A DNA stretch of 64,000 bases, from assembly GCA_016845585.1 (NCBI GenBank), contig JAERSO010000154.1, forward strand, positions 18,914 through 82,913. The letters are read 5' to 3'. A program made the position numbers and the translations under genes. Source of the stretch: Acidimicrobiaceae bacterium (GTDB lineage: Bacteria > Actinomycetota > Acidimicrobiia > Acidimicrobiales > Aldehydirespiratoraceae). The notes beneath the pieces were generated by a model. That model made no database searches. It saw nothing but the letters and a program-made list of their open reading frames with translations, and had not been told where the DNA came from. Positions 51,137 through 60,494 of the stretch are shown piece by piece (position 1 is the first letter of the stretch; every line of letters begins with the position of its first letter).

Positions 51137-51790
51137 ATGGACGTGACCGACGCAGTGATGGCTCGAAAGTCGGTGCGCGACTTCCTCCCTGACCCGATCG
51201 ACGACGAGGTGATCCGGGAGCTGCTCGAGAAGGCGTCACGGTCGCCGTCCGGCGGCAACGTCCAGCCATGGCGGGTGTGGGTGATCAACGGCGAGTCGAT
51301 GACCGCCTTCCTCAAGCACATGGAGACCGCTCCGCCCTCGGCATCGACCGAGTACGACATCTATCCAGCGAACCTGTGGGAGCCCCACCGCACGGCCCGC
51401 TTCGAAGTGGGCGAGATGATGTACGCAACGATCGGCGTCGGCCGAGACGACAAACCCGGCCGCCTGAAGCAGTTCGCACGCAACATGGAGTTCTTCGGTG
51501 CGCCGGCGTCGATCTTCTGCTTCGTCGATCGCCGCATGGGCCCCCCTCAGTGGTCCGACCTGGGGATGTTCCTTCAGACCTTCATGCTTCTGGCCGAGGA
51601 AGCCGGCTACCAGACCTGCGCTCAGGAGGCCTGGTCGGTCGCCCACGAGCAGGTGCAGAGCTTCACCGGCGCACCCGAGGAACTGATGCTCTTCTGTGGC
51701 GTGGCCATCGGCAGGGCCAACCCCGATCATCCGATCAACACACTGGTCACCAAGCGGCTGCCAGTGGACGAGTTCACCACCTTCCTCTAG
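51137..51790 (+). CDS. Nitroreductase-family FMN protein
   Basis: A 217-residue nitroreductase. MARKSVRDFLPDPIDDEVIRELLEKA SRSPSGGNVQPWRVW-type FMN-binding start (SPSGGNVQPW), central FMN contacts, and DHPINTLVTKRLPVDEFTTFL at the end. It should use NAD(P)H and FMN to reduce nitro or quinone groups or a biosynthetic intermediate. GAGGA precedes ATG 51137. It is the third gene in the unit with LLM and TauD-like enzymes. Confidence 0.85.
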   Translation: MDVTDAVMARKSVRDFLPDPIDDEVIRELLEKASRSPSGGNVQPWRVWVINGESMTAFLKHMETAPPSASTEYDIYPANLWEPHRTARFEVGEMMYATIGVGRDDKPGRLKQFARNMEFFGAPASIFCFVDRRMGPPQWSDLGMFLQTFMLLAEEAGYQTCAQEAWSVAHEQVQSFTGAPEELMLFCGVAIGRANPDHPINTLVTKRLPVDEFTTFL

Positions 51791-51799
51791 ACCTCGTAC

Positions 51800-52617
51800 A
51801 TGCCCGCAGACGAGCTCGCCGGTCGCCGCAAGATCGCCGAGGGCCGTGAGGCGATCATCTATGAGTGGGACGACGGCCTCGTCGCCCGGGTGATGTGGTC
51901 GGCCGATGAGGAGTCAGTGACGCGCCGAAGCGCGGCCGCGAGCGAGGCGGCTCGTCAGGCCGGCGTCGCCACGCCCCGCATCGTCGACATCATGACGATC
52001 GATGGCCTGCCCGCCCAGATCATGGACCGAGTCCATGGTGTCGACCTGTCGAACGGTTGGCGTCCAACCCGCTCCGCCTTCGCTCTGTCGCCAAGATCCT
52101 GGTCGACGTGCACGTCGAACTCCACCAGGCGACCGCCCCGGAGGACCTCCAGACGAGCCATGAGCTGTTCGGGTCGTTGATCGAGAAGTCCGACCTCGTC
52201 CCGGCGCCGGTGCGAGAGCGGGCGCTCTCGGCTTTGACCGATCTGCCCCACGACGACGTGATTTGTCACGGCGACTTCCATCCTGGCAACGTGCTGGTCG
52301 GTGACTCGATGCCGCTGACACTGATCGACTGGACCGGCGCCACCCGCGGCGACCCGACCGGTGACTTCGCACGAACGAGATTGATGCTTCAGGTGGGCGA
52401 GCTTCCCCCCGGCGCACCCGTTGTGGTCCGGGCCCTGGCGGCCGTCGGTCGACGAGTCCTCTGGCAGCTCTATGACCTCGGCTACCGCCGAGCCCGTCCT
52501 GTCGATCCCGAACGGTTGAGGGGGTGGACACTCGTCGCCGCCGCCAATCGACTCACCGAAAGCGTCGAGAGCGAACGCGAGTCACTGCTTCGGATTGTGC
52601 AAGGCGAGGGTGCCTGA
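51800..52617 (+). pseudogene. APH-type phosphotransferase split by a frameshift
   Basis: The first part (51800-52060) reads EGREAIIYEWDDGLVARVM and IMDRVHGVDLS, the ATP-binding N-lobe of aminoglycoside-phosphotransferase-like kinases. The second part, one frame over, reads AKILVDVHVELHQ, ICHGDFHPGNVLV (catalytic HxDxxxxN) and LIDWTGATRGDPTGDFART (metal DWE-like motif). The two meet near 52050-52070; one missing base explains it. Joined, the protein would be about 270 residues, a normal length. As it stands neither piece is a full kinase. Sequencing error or a real null allele cannot be told apart here. Confidence 0.78.
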
Positions 52618-52620
52618 GCG

Positions 52621-52661
52621 GGAGAAAGCACACTGGGGTCTGTCCCCATCGTGCTTTCTCC
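52621..52661. terminator. Long near-perfect hairpin
   Basis: GGAGAAAGCAC (52621-52631) pairs with GTGCTTTCTCC (52651-52661), and inside it TGGGG (52634-52638) pairs with CCCCA (52644-52648), with one 2x2 internal mismatch and a 5-base loop. It begins 3 bases after the kinase stop and ends before the next gene, so it is a likely terminator or RNA-stability element; no T-tract follows. Confidence 0.55.
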
Positions 52662-52665
52662 GGTA

Positions 52666-53670
52666 ATGCTGTCGGCCGTGACCACCAGCGAACCGGTTCT
52701 GTCGATCCTCGATCTCGCCATCGTCGGCGCGGATGAGACACCCGCCGACGCGTTCGCGAACAGTGTTGCCGTTGCGCGACGCGCCGAGGAACGGGGTTAC
52801 AACCGCATCTGGTACGCCGAGCACCACAACATGAGCTCGATCGCGTCATCGGCGACCTCGGTGCTGATCGCGCACGTAGCGGCCAACACATCGACGATCC
52901 GGCTCGGGGCCGGCGGCGTGATGCTCCCCAACCATTCTCCATTGGTGATCGCCGAGCAGTTCGGCACCCTGGCCACGCTGCACCCGGGTCGAATCGACCT
53001 GGGTCTCGGACGTGCTCCCGGCACCGATCAGAACACGATGCACGCCATGCGGATCGATCACCGCACCTCCGATCGATTCCCCCAGGACGTTCTCGAGCTC
53101 CAGGGGTTCCTGCGCGGCGCGTCGTTGGTCCCGGGTGTCGAAGCGGTGCCTGGCGGCGGCACCAACGTGCCGCTCTACATCCTCGGCTCGTCGCTCTTTG
53201 GCGCCCAGCTCGCCGCCAAGCTCGGCTTGCCCTACGGCTTTGCCTCCCACTTCGCGCCCGGTCATCTTCTCGAGGCAGTGGCCCTGTACCGGCGCGACTT
53301 CGAGCCTTCGGAGCAACTCGCCGAGCCCTATGTGATCGCCGGCATCAACGTCATCGCCTCGGGTTCCGACGAGGACGCAGAGCGGCAGTTCCTGGCCGTC
53401 AAGCGGCGCCGAGTGGCGCGGTTCCTCCGTGCCCCCCGGGAGCTGAGTGACGACGAAGCCGACGAGATCATCGCCTCGCCGCAGGGTCAACAGATCGTGC
53501 AGATGGCGCACTACACGGCCGCGGGGACCAAGGAGTTGGTGAAGCGCTACCTCGACAACTTCTGTCGCGAGGCCGGCGTCGACGAACTCATCACCGTGCA
53601 TGCATCGCTCACGATCGATGAACGACTCCGGTCGGTCGATCTCCTGGCCGACGCCTACGAATCGGTGTAG
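52666..53670 (+). CDS. Luciferase-like monooxygenase, flavin-dependent (MsnO8/YhbW type)
   Basis: A 334-residue LLM protein of the alkanal monooxygenase-like branch. [86 protein letters not shown] are diagnostic. It differs from the F420 group at 11.2 and 49 kb. ATG 52666 is used; GTG 52678 is attractive because TAATGC lies upstream at leaderless spacing. The protein should use reduced flavin and O2 on an unknown substrate. Confidence 0.87.
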   Translation: MLSAVTTSEPVLSILDLAIVGADETPADAFANSVAVARRAEERGYNRIWYAEHHNMSSIASSATSVLIAHVAANTSTIRLGAGGVMLPNHSPLVIAEQFGTLATLHPGRIDLGLGRAPGTDQNTMHAMRIDHRTSDRFPQDVLELQGFLRGASLVPGVEAVPGGGTNVPLYILGSSLFGAQLAAKLGLPYGFASHFAPGHLLEAVALYRRDFEPSEQLAEPYVIAGINVIASGSDEDAERQFLAVKRRRVARFLRAPRELSDDEADEIIASPQGQQIVQMAHYTAAGTKELVKRYLDNFCREAGVDELITVHASLTIDERLRSVDLLADAYESV

Positions 53671-53674
53671 TCCG

Positions 53675-54376
53675 ATGGTGGAACTCGCCAAGCAGGCGAT
53701 CGACGTCGGCATCATGACCAACGCGTGGGATGACTATCGGGTCGCCATGGAATCGATGGGTGTCGGCGGGCACGAGTTCCTCAAGCTCGGAGGTGGTGCC
53801 CACCAGCACCGTTTCAGATGCGGTGAGGCCATTCTCAAGATCAACAGCCTGCGTGCTCCCGTCGAGCCACGTCCCACCACCATCAGGTCGGTACGAGTGG
53901 TGGCCGTGACCGACGGGCCACAGACGTTCGAGGCATCCGATGACGTGCGCATCGAGGCAGTACCCGCGGGCTACGACGGCATCACCACGAACGAGGTGGA
54001 CTGGCAAACACCGGACCCAGCGGTGATCGTCCAGTTCCTGATCGACGCCTTCGGGGCTGTCCCGTCTGTCGACACAGATGTGTGGACCATCGGCAGTTCC
54101 CGGATCCGACTCGTGGCTGACGCGGATGCACCGGCCGACCACGGATCACCACGGGAGGGTTCGGGCATCCGCTACCTCACGGTTCAGATCTTCGATGTCG
54201 TCGCCGAACACGCTCGAGTACTGGCCCTCGGAGCGACCGAAGGCGCGGCACCCGTCCGGATGGGCGAGACAGCGGCGATCTCGTTCGTGGTGGCGCCGGA
54301 CGGCACATGGATCGAGTTGTCCCAGCGAGCCTCGCTGACCGGGTCGATCGCAGCAGCACCTGTCCCGGACCGCTAG
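53675..54376 (+). CDS. VOC-family two-domain protein
   Basis: A 233-residue protein with two glyoxalase-like halves; KLGGGAHQHRFRCGEAILKINSL is the first and IRYLTVQIFDVVAEHARVLALGAT the second. Metal ligands are not all obvious. It follows the LLM gene by 4 bases and may be its partner. The last 4 bases (CTAG) are shared with the stop of the convergent crotonase gene. Confidence 0.7.
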   Translation: MVELAKQAIDVGIMTNAWDDYRVAMESMGVGGHEFLKLGGGAHQHRFRCGEAILKINSLRAPVEPRPTTIRSVRVVAVTDGPQTFEASDDVRIEAVPAGYDGITTNEVDWQTPDPAVIVQFLIDAFGAVPSVDTDVWTIGSSRIRLVADADAPADHGSPREGSGIRYLTVQIFDVVAEHARVLALGATEGAAPVRMGETAAISFVVAPDGTWIELSQRASLTGSIAAAPVPDR

Positions 54377-55227
54377 CGGAGCGGGCGCCGCTTGCCGGGA
54401 GCCGCGAAGTCGGGCTGACGCTTCTCGAGGAATGACCGGCGCGCCTCAGCGGCGTCTGCGGTGATTCGAGTCATGATCTGATTGCGCGACTCGAGAGCGA
54501 GTGCATGGTCGAGGTTGCCCGCGTGCACGTTGGTCCACATCACCTCCTTGGTGGTGGAGATGGCCATGGGCGCGTTCGCGGCGATCGCGTCGCCGAGTTC
54601 GAGTGCTGCATCGATCAGATCGGCGCTCTCGACGACTCGGCCGACGAGTCCGACCGACCGAGCCTCATCGGCGAGAACACGACGACCGGTGAGCATCCAG
54701 TCGAATGCCACCGCCGCACCCACGAGCTTGGGCAGGAAGTACGACAGACCCATCTCACACCCCGAGATGCCTCGCTTCACGAAGCCATCGGAGAACGTCG
54801 CGCCGCTCGACGCCACCCGGAGATCGGCAGCCGCAGCGAACGCGAACCCGCCGCCCACGGCATGACCATTGATCGCGGCAATGACGGGCACAGGTACCGA
54901 GTGGATGGTCCGCACCACCTGGCACAGGTTCAGATGCAGGTTCTCGAACCCCGCGAGCGTCGGATCGAGCGAAGCTCCATCCGAGGAGTCACCCGCATCT
55001 CGTGCCGCGACGACCTTCACGTCGACACCGGCGCAGAAGGCCCGCTCCCCCGCGCCGGTCACCACGATCGACCGACAGCTCCGATCGGCCGCCGCTCGTC
55101 GAAGCTCTTCGTCGAAGAACGCGACCATGTCGGGCGTGAAGGCGTTGAGCGAATCGGGCCGATTGAGCGTCAGTACCTCCGTCGGTCCGATGCGTTCACT
55201 CAGGATGTCAGCGGTGTCGGTGCTCAT
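54373..55227 (-). CDS. Enoyl-CoA hydratase/isomerase family protein
   Basis: A 284-residue crotonase. GERAFCAGVDVKVVAARD is the first oxyanion region and GHAVGGGFAFAAAADLRVASSGA the second; FVKRGISGCEMGLSYFLPKLVG lies at the active-site helix. The C-terminal EKRQPDFAAPGKRR is standard. TAGCCT lies 7 bases before the ATG, giving a leaderless start. Its promoter faces the TauD-like gene at 55274 across 46 bases. Confidence 0.86.
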   Translation of the reverse strand: MSTDTADILSERIGPTEVLTLNRPDSLNAFTPDMVAFFDEELRRAAADRSCRSIVVTGAGERAFCAGVDVKVVAARDAGDSSDGASLDPTLAGFENLHLNLCQVVRTIHSVPVPVIAAINGHAVGGGFAFAAAADLRVASSGATFSDGFVKRGISGCEMGLSYFLPKLVGAAVAFDWMLTGRRVLADEARSVGLVGRVVESADLIDAALELGDAIAANAPMAISTTKEVMWTNVHAGNLDHALALESRNQIMTRITADAAEARRSFLEKRQPDFAAPGKRRPLR

Positions 55228-55273
55228 GGCGCGGAGGCTATGTCGCAGCGTCCGGTGAATCTAGGATGCGCCC

Positions 55274-56125
55274 ATGAGCCTCACGACTCCCGCCTCCGTC
55301 CGAGCCGCTCCCCTCAGCGGTGTACTCGGCGCCGAGATCAGCGGCGTCGATCTCTCCGTCGACCTGTCAGACGAACAGTTCGCCGCGATCCATCAGGCCT
55401 TCCTCGATCATCATGTGCTCGTCTTTCGGGCTCAGGAGCTGACCCCGGAGGCGCAGATGCGTTTCGGGCAACGGTTCGGGGAGCTCGACTGCCACCCGTT
55501 CGTCGAAGGCAGGTCCGATCACCCGGAGGTGCTCGAGATCATCACCGAGCCCGATGATCGCTTGAACTTCGGTGGAGGCTGGCACACCGATGTCACGTTT
55601 CTGGCCGAGCCCGACCTCGGTTCGATCCTCTACGGAGTCGAGCTGCCGACCTACGGCGGCGACACACTGTTCGCCAACCAGGTCGCCGCCTACGAGGCGT
55701 TGAGCGACACGATGAAGTCGATGCTCGACGGGTTGACCGCCACGCACTCCGCCGAGATGCAGTACGGCGCGGGAGGCACGAGCACCCAGTCGAAGGCGAT
55801 GAAGCCCAACGAGACCGACCCTGCGGCGTTCGAGGTCAGTCACCCCGTTGTCCGCACCCATCCCGAAACGGGCCAGAGGGCGCTCTACGTCAACGCCGGA
55901 TTCACCACTCGCATCAACAACATGAAACGCGACGAGTCGGCGGCTCTGCTCAAGTTCCTGCTCAAACATGCGGTCAAGGAGCGATTCACTTGTCGGTTGC
56001 GCTGGGAGCAGGGGACCTTGGTCATGTGGGACAACCGCGCCGTCCAGCACCACGCACTCTTCGACTATGCGGGTCAGCGTCGCCATGTCCGCCGCATCAC
56101 CGTGAAGGGCGACGTCCCGGCGTGA
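55274..56125 (+). CDS. TauD/TfdA-family dioxygenase
   Basis: A 283-residue 2-oxoglutarate/Fe(II) dioxygenase of normal TauD length. LSGVLGAEISGVDLS start, iron site GGGWHTDVTFL (His, Asp), distal His in NRAVQHHALFDY, and RRHVRRITVKG for 2-oxoglutarate. TauD-type enzymes free sulfite from taurine or cleave ether-linked herbicides; the substrate here is open. TAGGAT lies 6 bases before ATG 55274. Its stop overlaps the start of the PLP gene (GTGA). Confidence 0.86.
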   Translation: MSLTTPASVRAAPLSGVLGAEISGVDLSVDLSDEQFAAIHQAFLDHHVLVFRAQELTPEAQMRFGQRFGELDCHPFVEGRSDHPEVLEIITEPDDRLNFGGGWHTDVTFLAEPDLGSILYGVELPTYGGDTLFANQVAAYEALSDTMKSMLDGLTATHSAEMQYGAGGTSTQSKAMKPNETDPAAFEVSHPVVRTHPETGQRALYVNAGFTTRINNMKRDESAALLKFLLKHAVKERFTCRLRWEQGTLVMWDNRAVQHHALFDYAGQRRHVRRITVKGDVPA

Positions 56126-57396
56126 ACCTCGACGCCGCCGTCGCAGCCGCTCGCCACGACTACGCGACGAAACGACCCAGGAGCCGCGACTGGACCGACC
56201 GGGCCCGCACCGTTCAACCGGGTGGCAACACCCGGTCGGTGCTCGACTTCGCACCGTTCCCGTTCCGGGCCGAACGCGCCGAGGGCCACCAGCTCGTCGA
56301 CATCGACGGACACCACTACATCGATCTCCTCGGCAACTACACCGCCGGTTTGTTGGGCCACAGTCCCGAGCCCGTGCTCGACGCGGCTCGTGCCGCCCTC
56401 GAGTCAGGTTGGGCACTCGGCTCCGTGCACACGAACGAAGTGCAATTCGCCGAGCTCCTCGCGCTGCGTTTCGAGTCGATCGAACAGGTGCGGTTCACCA
56501 ACTCCGGCACTGAGGCGAACCTCATGGCCCTCGCCGTCTCCACGCATCACACACAACGTCGCAAGATCGTCGTGTTCGCCAACGGGTACCACGGCGGCGT
56601 GCTCACCTTCGGCGCCGGGCCCAGCCCGGTCAGTGTTCCGCACGACTGGCAGGTCTGCCGCTACAACGACCTCGAGGACGTCAGCCGGACGTTCGAAGCG
56701 CACGGCGACGAGATCGCCGCCATTCTCGTGGAGCCCATGCAGGGGTCAGGCGGTTGCATCGCCGGCTCCCCCACTTTCCTCACCGGCCTGCGCGAGCTGT
56801 GCGACCGGCACGAGTCGCTGCTGGTCTTCGACGAGGTGATGACCTCGCGGTTCTCCACCGCTGGAGCCCAGGGGCTGCTCGGCATCCGGCCCGATCTCAC
56901 CACTCTCGGGAAGTACTTCGCCGGTGGTTTCACCTTCGGCGCCTTCGGCGGACGCGCCGATGTGATGGCACACTTCGACCCTGCCGCCGGTGGCGAGCTC
57001 GGCCATGCCGGCACCTTCAACAACAATGTCGTGTCGATGGCCGCGGGCGTCGCCACGCTGACCCAGGTCCTGAGTGGGGAAGTCCTCCAGACCACGCACG
57101 AACGCGGCAACCGTCTCCGGAATTCCCTGAATGAGATCTTCTCGGCCAAGGGGCTCGCCATGCACGTCAGCGGCGTCGGGTCGCTGATGGGGGTGCATGG
57201 CACATCCGGTCCGATCACGTCTGCCGACGACCTCGTCGACGCCGATGATCGCCTCAAGGAGCTGTTCTTCTTCCACTGCCTCGACGCCGGCTTCTATCTC
57301 GCCCGGCGCGGCTTCATCGCTCTGAGCATCGAGATCACCGACGCCGACATCGAGGCGTTCCTCGCCGTCGTCGAACGTTTCGACCCCGGGTCGTAG
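56122..57396 (+). CDS. HemL-like PLP aminotransferase/aminomutase
   Basis: A 424-residue class III PLP enzyme with the pattern of glutamate-1-semialdehyde aminomutase relatives: VQPGGNTRSVLDFAPFPF, NSGTEANLMALAVS (phosphate loop), LLVFDEVMTSRFS (PLP Asp) and TTLGKYFAGGFTFGAFGG (Schiff-base Lys). It is not the heme-pathway enzyme judging by differences in the N-terminal segment. It starts at GTG 56122, coupled to the dioxygenase. Together they may oxidise a substrate and then transaminate it. Confidence 0.85.
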   Translation: MNLDAAVAAARHDYATKRPRSRDWTDRARTVQPGGNTRSVLDFAPFPFRAERAEGHQLVDIDGHHYIDLLGNYTAGLLGHSPEPVLDAARAALESGWALGSVHTNEVQFAELLALRFESIEQVRFTNSGTEANLMALAVSTHHTQRRKIVVFANGYHGGVLTFGAGPSPVSVPHDWQVCRYNDLEDVSRTFEAHGDEIAAILVEPMQGSGGCIAGSPTFLTGLRELCDRHESLLVFDEVMTSRFSTAGAQGLLGIRPDLTTLGKYFAGGFTFGAFGGRADVMAHFDPAAGGELGHAGTFNNNVVSMAAGVATLTQVLSGEVLQTTHERGNRLRNSLNEIFSAKGLAMHVSGVGSLMGVHGTSGPITSADDLVDADDRLKELFFFHCLDAGFYLARRGFIALSIEITDADIEAFLAVVERFDPGS

Positions 57397-57401
57397 ACTC
57401 G

Positions 57402-58160
57402 CTAGAACGGCACGATCGTAGAGAGCTGGCCGGTCGCCTCGAGTCGGCCCGCCAATGTCCGACAGAAGTCCACGGCGTCCATGGTCAGCGTTTCGCCGCC
57501 GTCACCAGAGCGGAACGAACCTCCTGCCGGGCCTGTCAGTTCGAGCGTGAGGGGCTGACCGTGGCGACGAGCCCACTCGGCCACGACTTCGGCGACAATC
57601 CGGCCGTCGTGTTCCGAGGACAGCACCAATTCCCGACCGAGCGCATACGCGGTGTCAACACGATGCATCCACAGGTCTCGCAGGTAGATGATGTCGATCA
57701 GGTAGCCGAGGCTCCACTTCTCGACGACCGGCGCGTCGATCGCTAGTTTGAGAGCGCGAACGAGCCGTGGGGTGCGGGCTCGTGCCTTGATCGTCTTCGG
57801 TGCGATCTTCTCGAGTTCGGCGAGGAGTTCGTCAGATGAGAGATGTTCGCGATCCGCGACCTGGGTTGCCGAGAGGCCGGCTTCGAGCGGCGTGCCCTCT
57901 TTCCTCTGCAGCCGACGGGCGACTCGCATCTGATGGACGCCCTCTCGCATCGACGCGCTTCCGTGGCACGCCCCCAGGACGTGGAGCCACATCCGGCGGA
58001 CGTCCCAATCGAGACATTCGGTCTGCACGTGCCAGTCCGTTGCCTTCAGTGAGCGCAGGAGGTCGATCGAGCGACCGAGCTCGGTCGCCTGAATGTCCAT
58101 GGCTTCGCGATGCTCGATCTCTTCGATCGCGGCGGTGTCGGTGATCTGTGTGGTTGTCAT
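57402..58160 (-). CDS. Maleylpyruvate isomerase-like, DinB-type protein
   Basis: A 252-residue MDMPI-family protein. CLDWDVRRMWLHVLGACHGS and DLWMHRVDTAYALG carry the metal-binding His residues. The C-terminal part (SGDGGETLTMDAVDFCRTLAG) matches the SCP-2-like second domain. It overlaps the TetR gene upstream by 4 bases (ATGA), so it is the likely target of that regulator and may act on a thiol-linked substrate. Confidence 0.8.
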   Translation of the reverse strand: MTTTQITDTAAIEEIEHREAMDIQATELGRSIDLLRSLKATDWHVQTECLDWDVRRMWLHVLGACHGSASMREGVHQMRVARRLQRKEGTPLEAGLSATQVADREHLSSDELLAELEKIAPKTIKARARTPRLVRALKLAIDAPVVEKWSLGYLIDIIYLRDLWMHRVDTAYALGRELVLSSEHDGRIVAEVVAEWARRHGQPLTLELTGPAGGSFRSGDGGETLTMDAVDFCRTLAGRLEATGQLSTIVPF

Positions 58161-58755
58161 TTCGCCCTGTCTTCGGTTGGAGTCGTGGAGTCGATGAGGA
58201 GGAGATCAACGGCGCGATCGACGAGCCTGATCCAGCGGTCGCCACCGGGATCGTTGGAGATCTGTTGATCGGCCAGACCGGTGAACATCGCGGTCCACAG
58301 GTCGACACCGGACCTGTCGGTGACCCCGACGGTCTCGAGCTGACGGCTGAGACGGTCGAACACGTCGAGCGCGAGCTCGTAGCTCTCAGCCGACGACTCG
58401 AACCCGGGAATCGTCCGCTGGAAGAGGAGCTGATGCCGGACCGGGTCGCTCGCACAGAAGTCGACGAAGGCGTGCGCCGCGGCCTTGGCCGCCCCGAGGG
58501 GATCGGATCTGACCATCTGGTCGTGTACGGCGGCATCCAGCTGCGCCGCGAAGGCCACATAGCCCTCGCGGAACATGGCGTCGTAGATCGCGAGCTTGGA
58601 ATCGAAGTACGAGTAGATCGACTGCGCACGCATGCCGACCCGTTCGCCGAGATCTCGCATCGAAAGGCCCGAGAGACCCGCATCGCGGACCAGCTCCCAT
58701 GAGGCGGCGACGATCTCATCGATCGTTGCCTAACGTCGTTCGATCTACCTGACAT
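58157..58755 (-). pseudogene. TetR-family regulator with a frameshift near the start
   Basis: From 58660 down to 58157 the frame encodes MRDLGERVGMRAQSIYSYFDSKLAIYDAMF (helix-turn-helix) and a TetR C-terminal domain. Upstream it continues as TIDEIVAASWELVRDAGLSGLS, the normal first helix, but without any ATG, GTG or TTG before a TAG at 58730-58732. The next frame over supplies MSGRSNDVR from ATG 58755. One missing base near 58728 would join them into a full 199-residue TetR. As given, translation from the internal ATG would lack helix 1. Confidence 0.7.
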
Positions 58756-58780
58756 TGTTCGGAATTCCTGACACCGTTCG
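58748..58780. repeat. 14-bp direct repeats, possible TetR-binding sites
   Basis: CCTGACATTGTTCG (58748-58761) recurs with 12 of 14 matches as CCTGACACCGTTCG (58767-58780), spacing 19 bases, just upstream of the TetR-family start. The position suggests an operator with two half-sites on one face of the helix. Confidence 0.3.
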
Positions 58781-58781
58781 A

Positions 58782-59030
58782 TCATGGCGACCGAATCAGG
58801 CCGTGTCGAGCGCCAGTTCGACGGCCATCCTCGCGCTGCCGCGCCCGCGCCTCCGCAAGGCGAGCCTGGATCCGATCCGTGTCCCCGCTGGTCGGGTCGT
58901 GACCTCGCTCGGCCATACGCTGGTGGCGACGTTCACGTACCGCGCGCTCCATCTTGGGATCCCACGCCGGGGCGAATGCGACCCCTGTCGCCTGGTCCAG
59001 TCTTTCGTGTAGGTCTTTTTGCCTAGCCAT
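58782..59030 (-). CDS. Small basic hypothetical protein
   Basis: An 82-residue, Arg-rich, probably helical protein (DPKMERAVRERRHQRMAERG, RIQARLAEARARQRED). ATG 59030 is followed by an AT-richer start (ARQKDLHERLD). No known family, no ribosome-binding site and no neighbour link. It could be a chance frame in a high-GC strand, so the call is weak. Confidence 0.3.
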   Translation of the reverse strand: MARQKDLHERLDQATGVAFAPAWDPKMERAVRERRHQRMAERGHDPTSGDTDRIQARLAEARARQREDGRRTGARHGLIRSP

Positions 59031-59270
59031 ATGGGTCCAACGGCCTATTCGCGCCCGAACTTGACTGTCCCGGGTGGAAGAGCCCGACCGGTCGGATCCA
59101 TGCCGCCGACCGTCGCCGAATCCCACGGGCGTGACAGAAGCTCGTTCCGAGTAGACCGACGAGTTCGGCGACTACGAGCTCGCCTCGGTTCGTCCCCCCT
59201 TCAAGACGGAGTGTGGGTGCTCCCCTGAGGTCCGCTTGGCGACCGGGTGGTCGAAACCTAGAATCCCGAC
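59031..59270. other. Intergenic region upstream of the amidohydrolase
   Basis: No convincing gene or RNA. The last 12 bases hold the promoter of the amidohydrolase: TAGAAT (59259-59264) 6 bases before ATG 59271. Confidence 0.45.
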
Positions 59271-60494
59271 ATGCGAACAGTGGTGAAGAACGGTTCCGTA
59301 CTCGACACGACATCGATGACGTTCGACAACCACACGGTCGTCATCGAGGACGGCATGATCGTCGCCGTCGGCGAGGAGCCAGCAGGCACCCCCGACACCA
59401 CCATCGACGCAGCCGGACAGTACGTGCTCCCTGGGTTGATCGATGGCCACGCCCACTTCCGACTCGCCTCCTTCGACTTCCGGGCAATGGTTCGCTGGAG
59501 CGAAGTCGAGTACGGCATCGTCATGGCCGATCTGGCCCGGTCGACCGTGGAGCGCGGCTTCACCACGATTCGCGACCTCGGCGGCGATGTCACGGGATTG
59601 ATGTGTGCAATCCGAAGCGGCATCACACCTGGCCCGCGAATCGTCCGAGCCGGACTCATGCTCACCCAGACCGGTGGGCACGGCGACACCGACGGTCGTG
59701 ACCGCGATGTGCCGTCGTGTGCGTGTTCGCTGCGATCGGACCACTTCTCGATCATCGCCGATGGTGTGGAGGCCGTCCGGAAGAGCTGCCGTCATCTCCT
59801 CCGGGACGGCAGCGACTTCCTGAAGATCCATGTCTCCGGTGGTGTCGCCTCGCCGTCGGATCCGCTCGATTCGATTCAGTACACGCCGGAAGAAATCAGC
59901 GCCGCCGTCACCGAGGCCTCGCATCGCGGCACCTATGTGACCTGCCACGGCTACACCCCGGACGCCATTCAGATGGCCGTGGCCGCGGGCGTCGGCTGCG
60001 TCGAGCACGGCAACCTCATCGATACCGCCACCGCCGACGCCATGACCGCCGCCGGCACAACCCTCGTCCCCACCCTCGTCACCTACAAGGCGATGAACGA
60101 GTTCGGTGCGGCCATGGGCCTCCCGAAGGCCAACCTCGACAAGAACGCCATCATCTACGAGTCAGGCCTGTCATCGCTGGAGATCGCGCGAGACGCCGGC
60201 GTCACACTCGGCTTCGGCACCGATCTCATCGGCGAGAGCCAGACCATGCAGAACCAGGAACTGGCGATCCGATCCGAGGTCCAGTCCGCCGAGGAGATCC
60301 TCCGTTCGATGTGGGAGGTCAACGCGAAGCTCTGTCGGCTGGAAGGTCAGATCGGGGTGATCGCGCCTGGGGCACACGGCGACGTCGTACTCTCGACGGT
60401 CAACCCGCTCGAGGATCTCACCGCATTCGCCGACTACGAGACTGCGCTGACTCAGGTGGTTCAAGGCGGACGGGTCACCGTCGACCGTTCGTGA
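59271..60494 (+). CDS. Amidohydrolase-family metal hydrolase
   Basis: A 407-residue amidohydrolase of the imidazolonepropionase/Xaa-Pro-dipeptidase-like (Sgx9260-type) branch. Metal ligands are DGHAHFR (HxH), the carboxylated Lys in FLKIHVSGGV, His in TCHGYTPDA and VEHGNLID, and Asp in FGTDLIGE. It should cleave a cyclic amide or dipeptide bond; several relatives act on N-acyl or prolyl substrates. TAGAAT lies 6 bases before ATG 59271. It overlaps the following MDMPI-like gene by 4 bases (GTGA). Confidence 0.86.
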   Translation: MRTVVKNGSVLDTTSMTFDNHTVVIEDGMIVAVGEEPAGTPDTTIDAAGQYVLPGLIDGHAHFRLASFDFRAMVRWSEVEYGIVMADLARSTVERGFTTIRDLGGDVTGLMCAIRSGITPGPRIVRAGLMLTQTGGHGDTDGRDRDVPSCACSLRSDHFSIIADGVEAVRKSCRHLLRDGSDFLKIHVSGGVASPSDPLDSIQYTPEEISAAVTEASHRGTYVTCHGYTPDAIQMAVAAGVGCVEHGNLIDTATADAMTAAGTTLVPTLVTYKAMNEFGAAMGLPKANLDKNAIIYESGLSSLEIARDAGVTLGFGTDLIGESQTMQNQELAIRSEVQSAEEILRSMWEVNAKLCRLEGQIGVIAPGAHGDVVLSTVNPLEDLTAFADYETALTQVVQGGRVTVDRS

